From Bacteroidota bacterium (GTDB taxonomy: Bacteria > Bacteroidota > Bacteroidia > B-17B0 > Aurantibacillaceae): DNA of 64,000 nucleotides. How positions within the stretch are numbered: the stretch's first letter is position 1; each line of letters begins with the position of its first letter. Positions 63,781-64,000 of the stretch are shown piece after piece. The stretch spans positions 469,129 through 533,128 of the forward strand of contig JAJNDK010000003.1 in the NCBI GenBank assembly GCA_021156365.1, given 5' to 3'. The notes under the pieces are model-generated. The model did not search any database. It had not been told where the DNA came from and saw only the letters and a program-made list of their open reading frames with translations. The position numbers and the translations under genes are program-made.

Positions 63781-64000
63781 CAGCCCGTTTGAGAAGAAAG
63801 AAAAACAAACGGACGTTATTTGAGATTATAAAGTGGTTCAAAGCAGACGTGAAGTCTTTACTACAACCAACGATATATAAGCCGGATCGTTCCGGTGATT
63901 CAGTTCTTTGAAAGAAATGTTTAACCAAGCAAGCGAGTAACACGCGTAATTAGTCACGCTGCAAAGCGTGATGAGATTAAAAGTTACATGCAACCCTGAA
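63781..64000 (+). other. Leader of a probable rRNA operon
   Basis: Transcribed spacer with no ORF. TTCTTTGAAA at 63904 resembles the boxA antitermination signal, and TCACGCTGCAAAGCGTGA (63954-63971) forms a hairpin. The 16S rRNA start (AGAGTTTGATC) is not reached by the window end. Confidence 0.6.

Noticed and set aside
63900..64000. Start of 16S rRNA
   Set aside because: The leader and boxA-like sequence are there, but the conserved 16S 5' sequence AGAGTTTGATC does not appear before the window ends.

Overview
The window is a Bacteroidota chromosome segment of moderate GC. Four large secreted proteins end in type IX secretion (T9SS) sorting domains (three type A 'YPNP' domains and one gliding-motility-type CHU_C domain). 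There is a TamL outer-membrane lipoprotein, zinc-free forms of ribosomal proteins L36 and S14, and promoters of the phylum type (TTTG, about 19-20 bp, TAnnTTTG) instead of sigma70-type ones. I cannot place it below phylum from sequence alone; nothing looks like a prophage, plasmid or CRISPR locus.

Layout. 1-3 kb: the 3' part of a fatty-acid desaturase, then an operon gpmA - HAD hydrolase - map. 3-10.4 kb: accessory surface and secreted proteins, namely a secreted Tudor-like/CAP/ankyrin protein, an acidic protein whose N-terminus resembles the leaders of extracellular contractile injection system (eCIS) cargo, and a 1261-residue T9SS propeller protein. 10.6-28.1 kb: one co-directional 32-gene block (str, S10, spc and alpha clusters) from rpsL to rplQ, closed by a strong terminator; tuf is absent, and map lies at 2.2 kb and not beside secY. 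28.1-37.4 kb: a T9SS propeller protein, a hybrid histidine kinase, yqeY divergent from a flavoprotein, and an outer-membrane protein. Two inverted copies of a MITE-like repeat flank the yqeY to outer-membrane-protein segment. 37.9-41.3 kb: icmF, a fused B12-dependent acyl-CoA mutase. 41.4-50.6 kb: a membrane-bound MtfA-like peptidase, another large T9SS protein, a glycosyltransferase, a GEVED/T9SS protein and hutI. 50.7-55.3 kb: fabG, a VWA membrane protein, a secreted protein and a 72-residue Tudor-like protein. 55.4-58.9 kb: a perfectly co-oriented tandem duplication of a HEIGH-type metalloprotease lipoprotein with a six-repeat propeller. 59-62.8 kb: an ABC ATPase with no ordinary start codon, a second interspersed repeat, and tamL divergent from a SpoU-type RNA methyltransferase. 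The last 380 bp are the duplicated promoters and leader of what is almost certainly an rRNA operon starting just beyond the window.

Together: housekeeping translation genes (ribosomal block, map, rRNA promoters, RNA methyltransferase) are interleaved with cell-envelope and secretion functions (TamL, SecY, T9SS cargo, lipoproteins). The most unusual items are the eCIS-leader-like acidic protein, the duplicated metalloprotease-propeller lipoproteins, the inverted repeat pair, and a set of genes whose start codons sit only a few bases after the -7 promoter box, some with TTG, GTG or apparently ATC starts.
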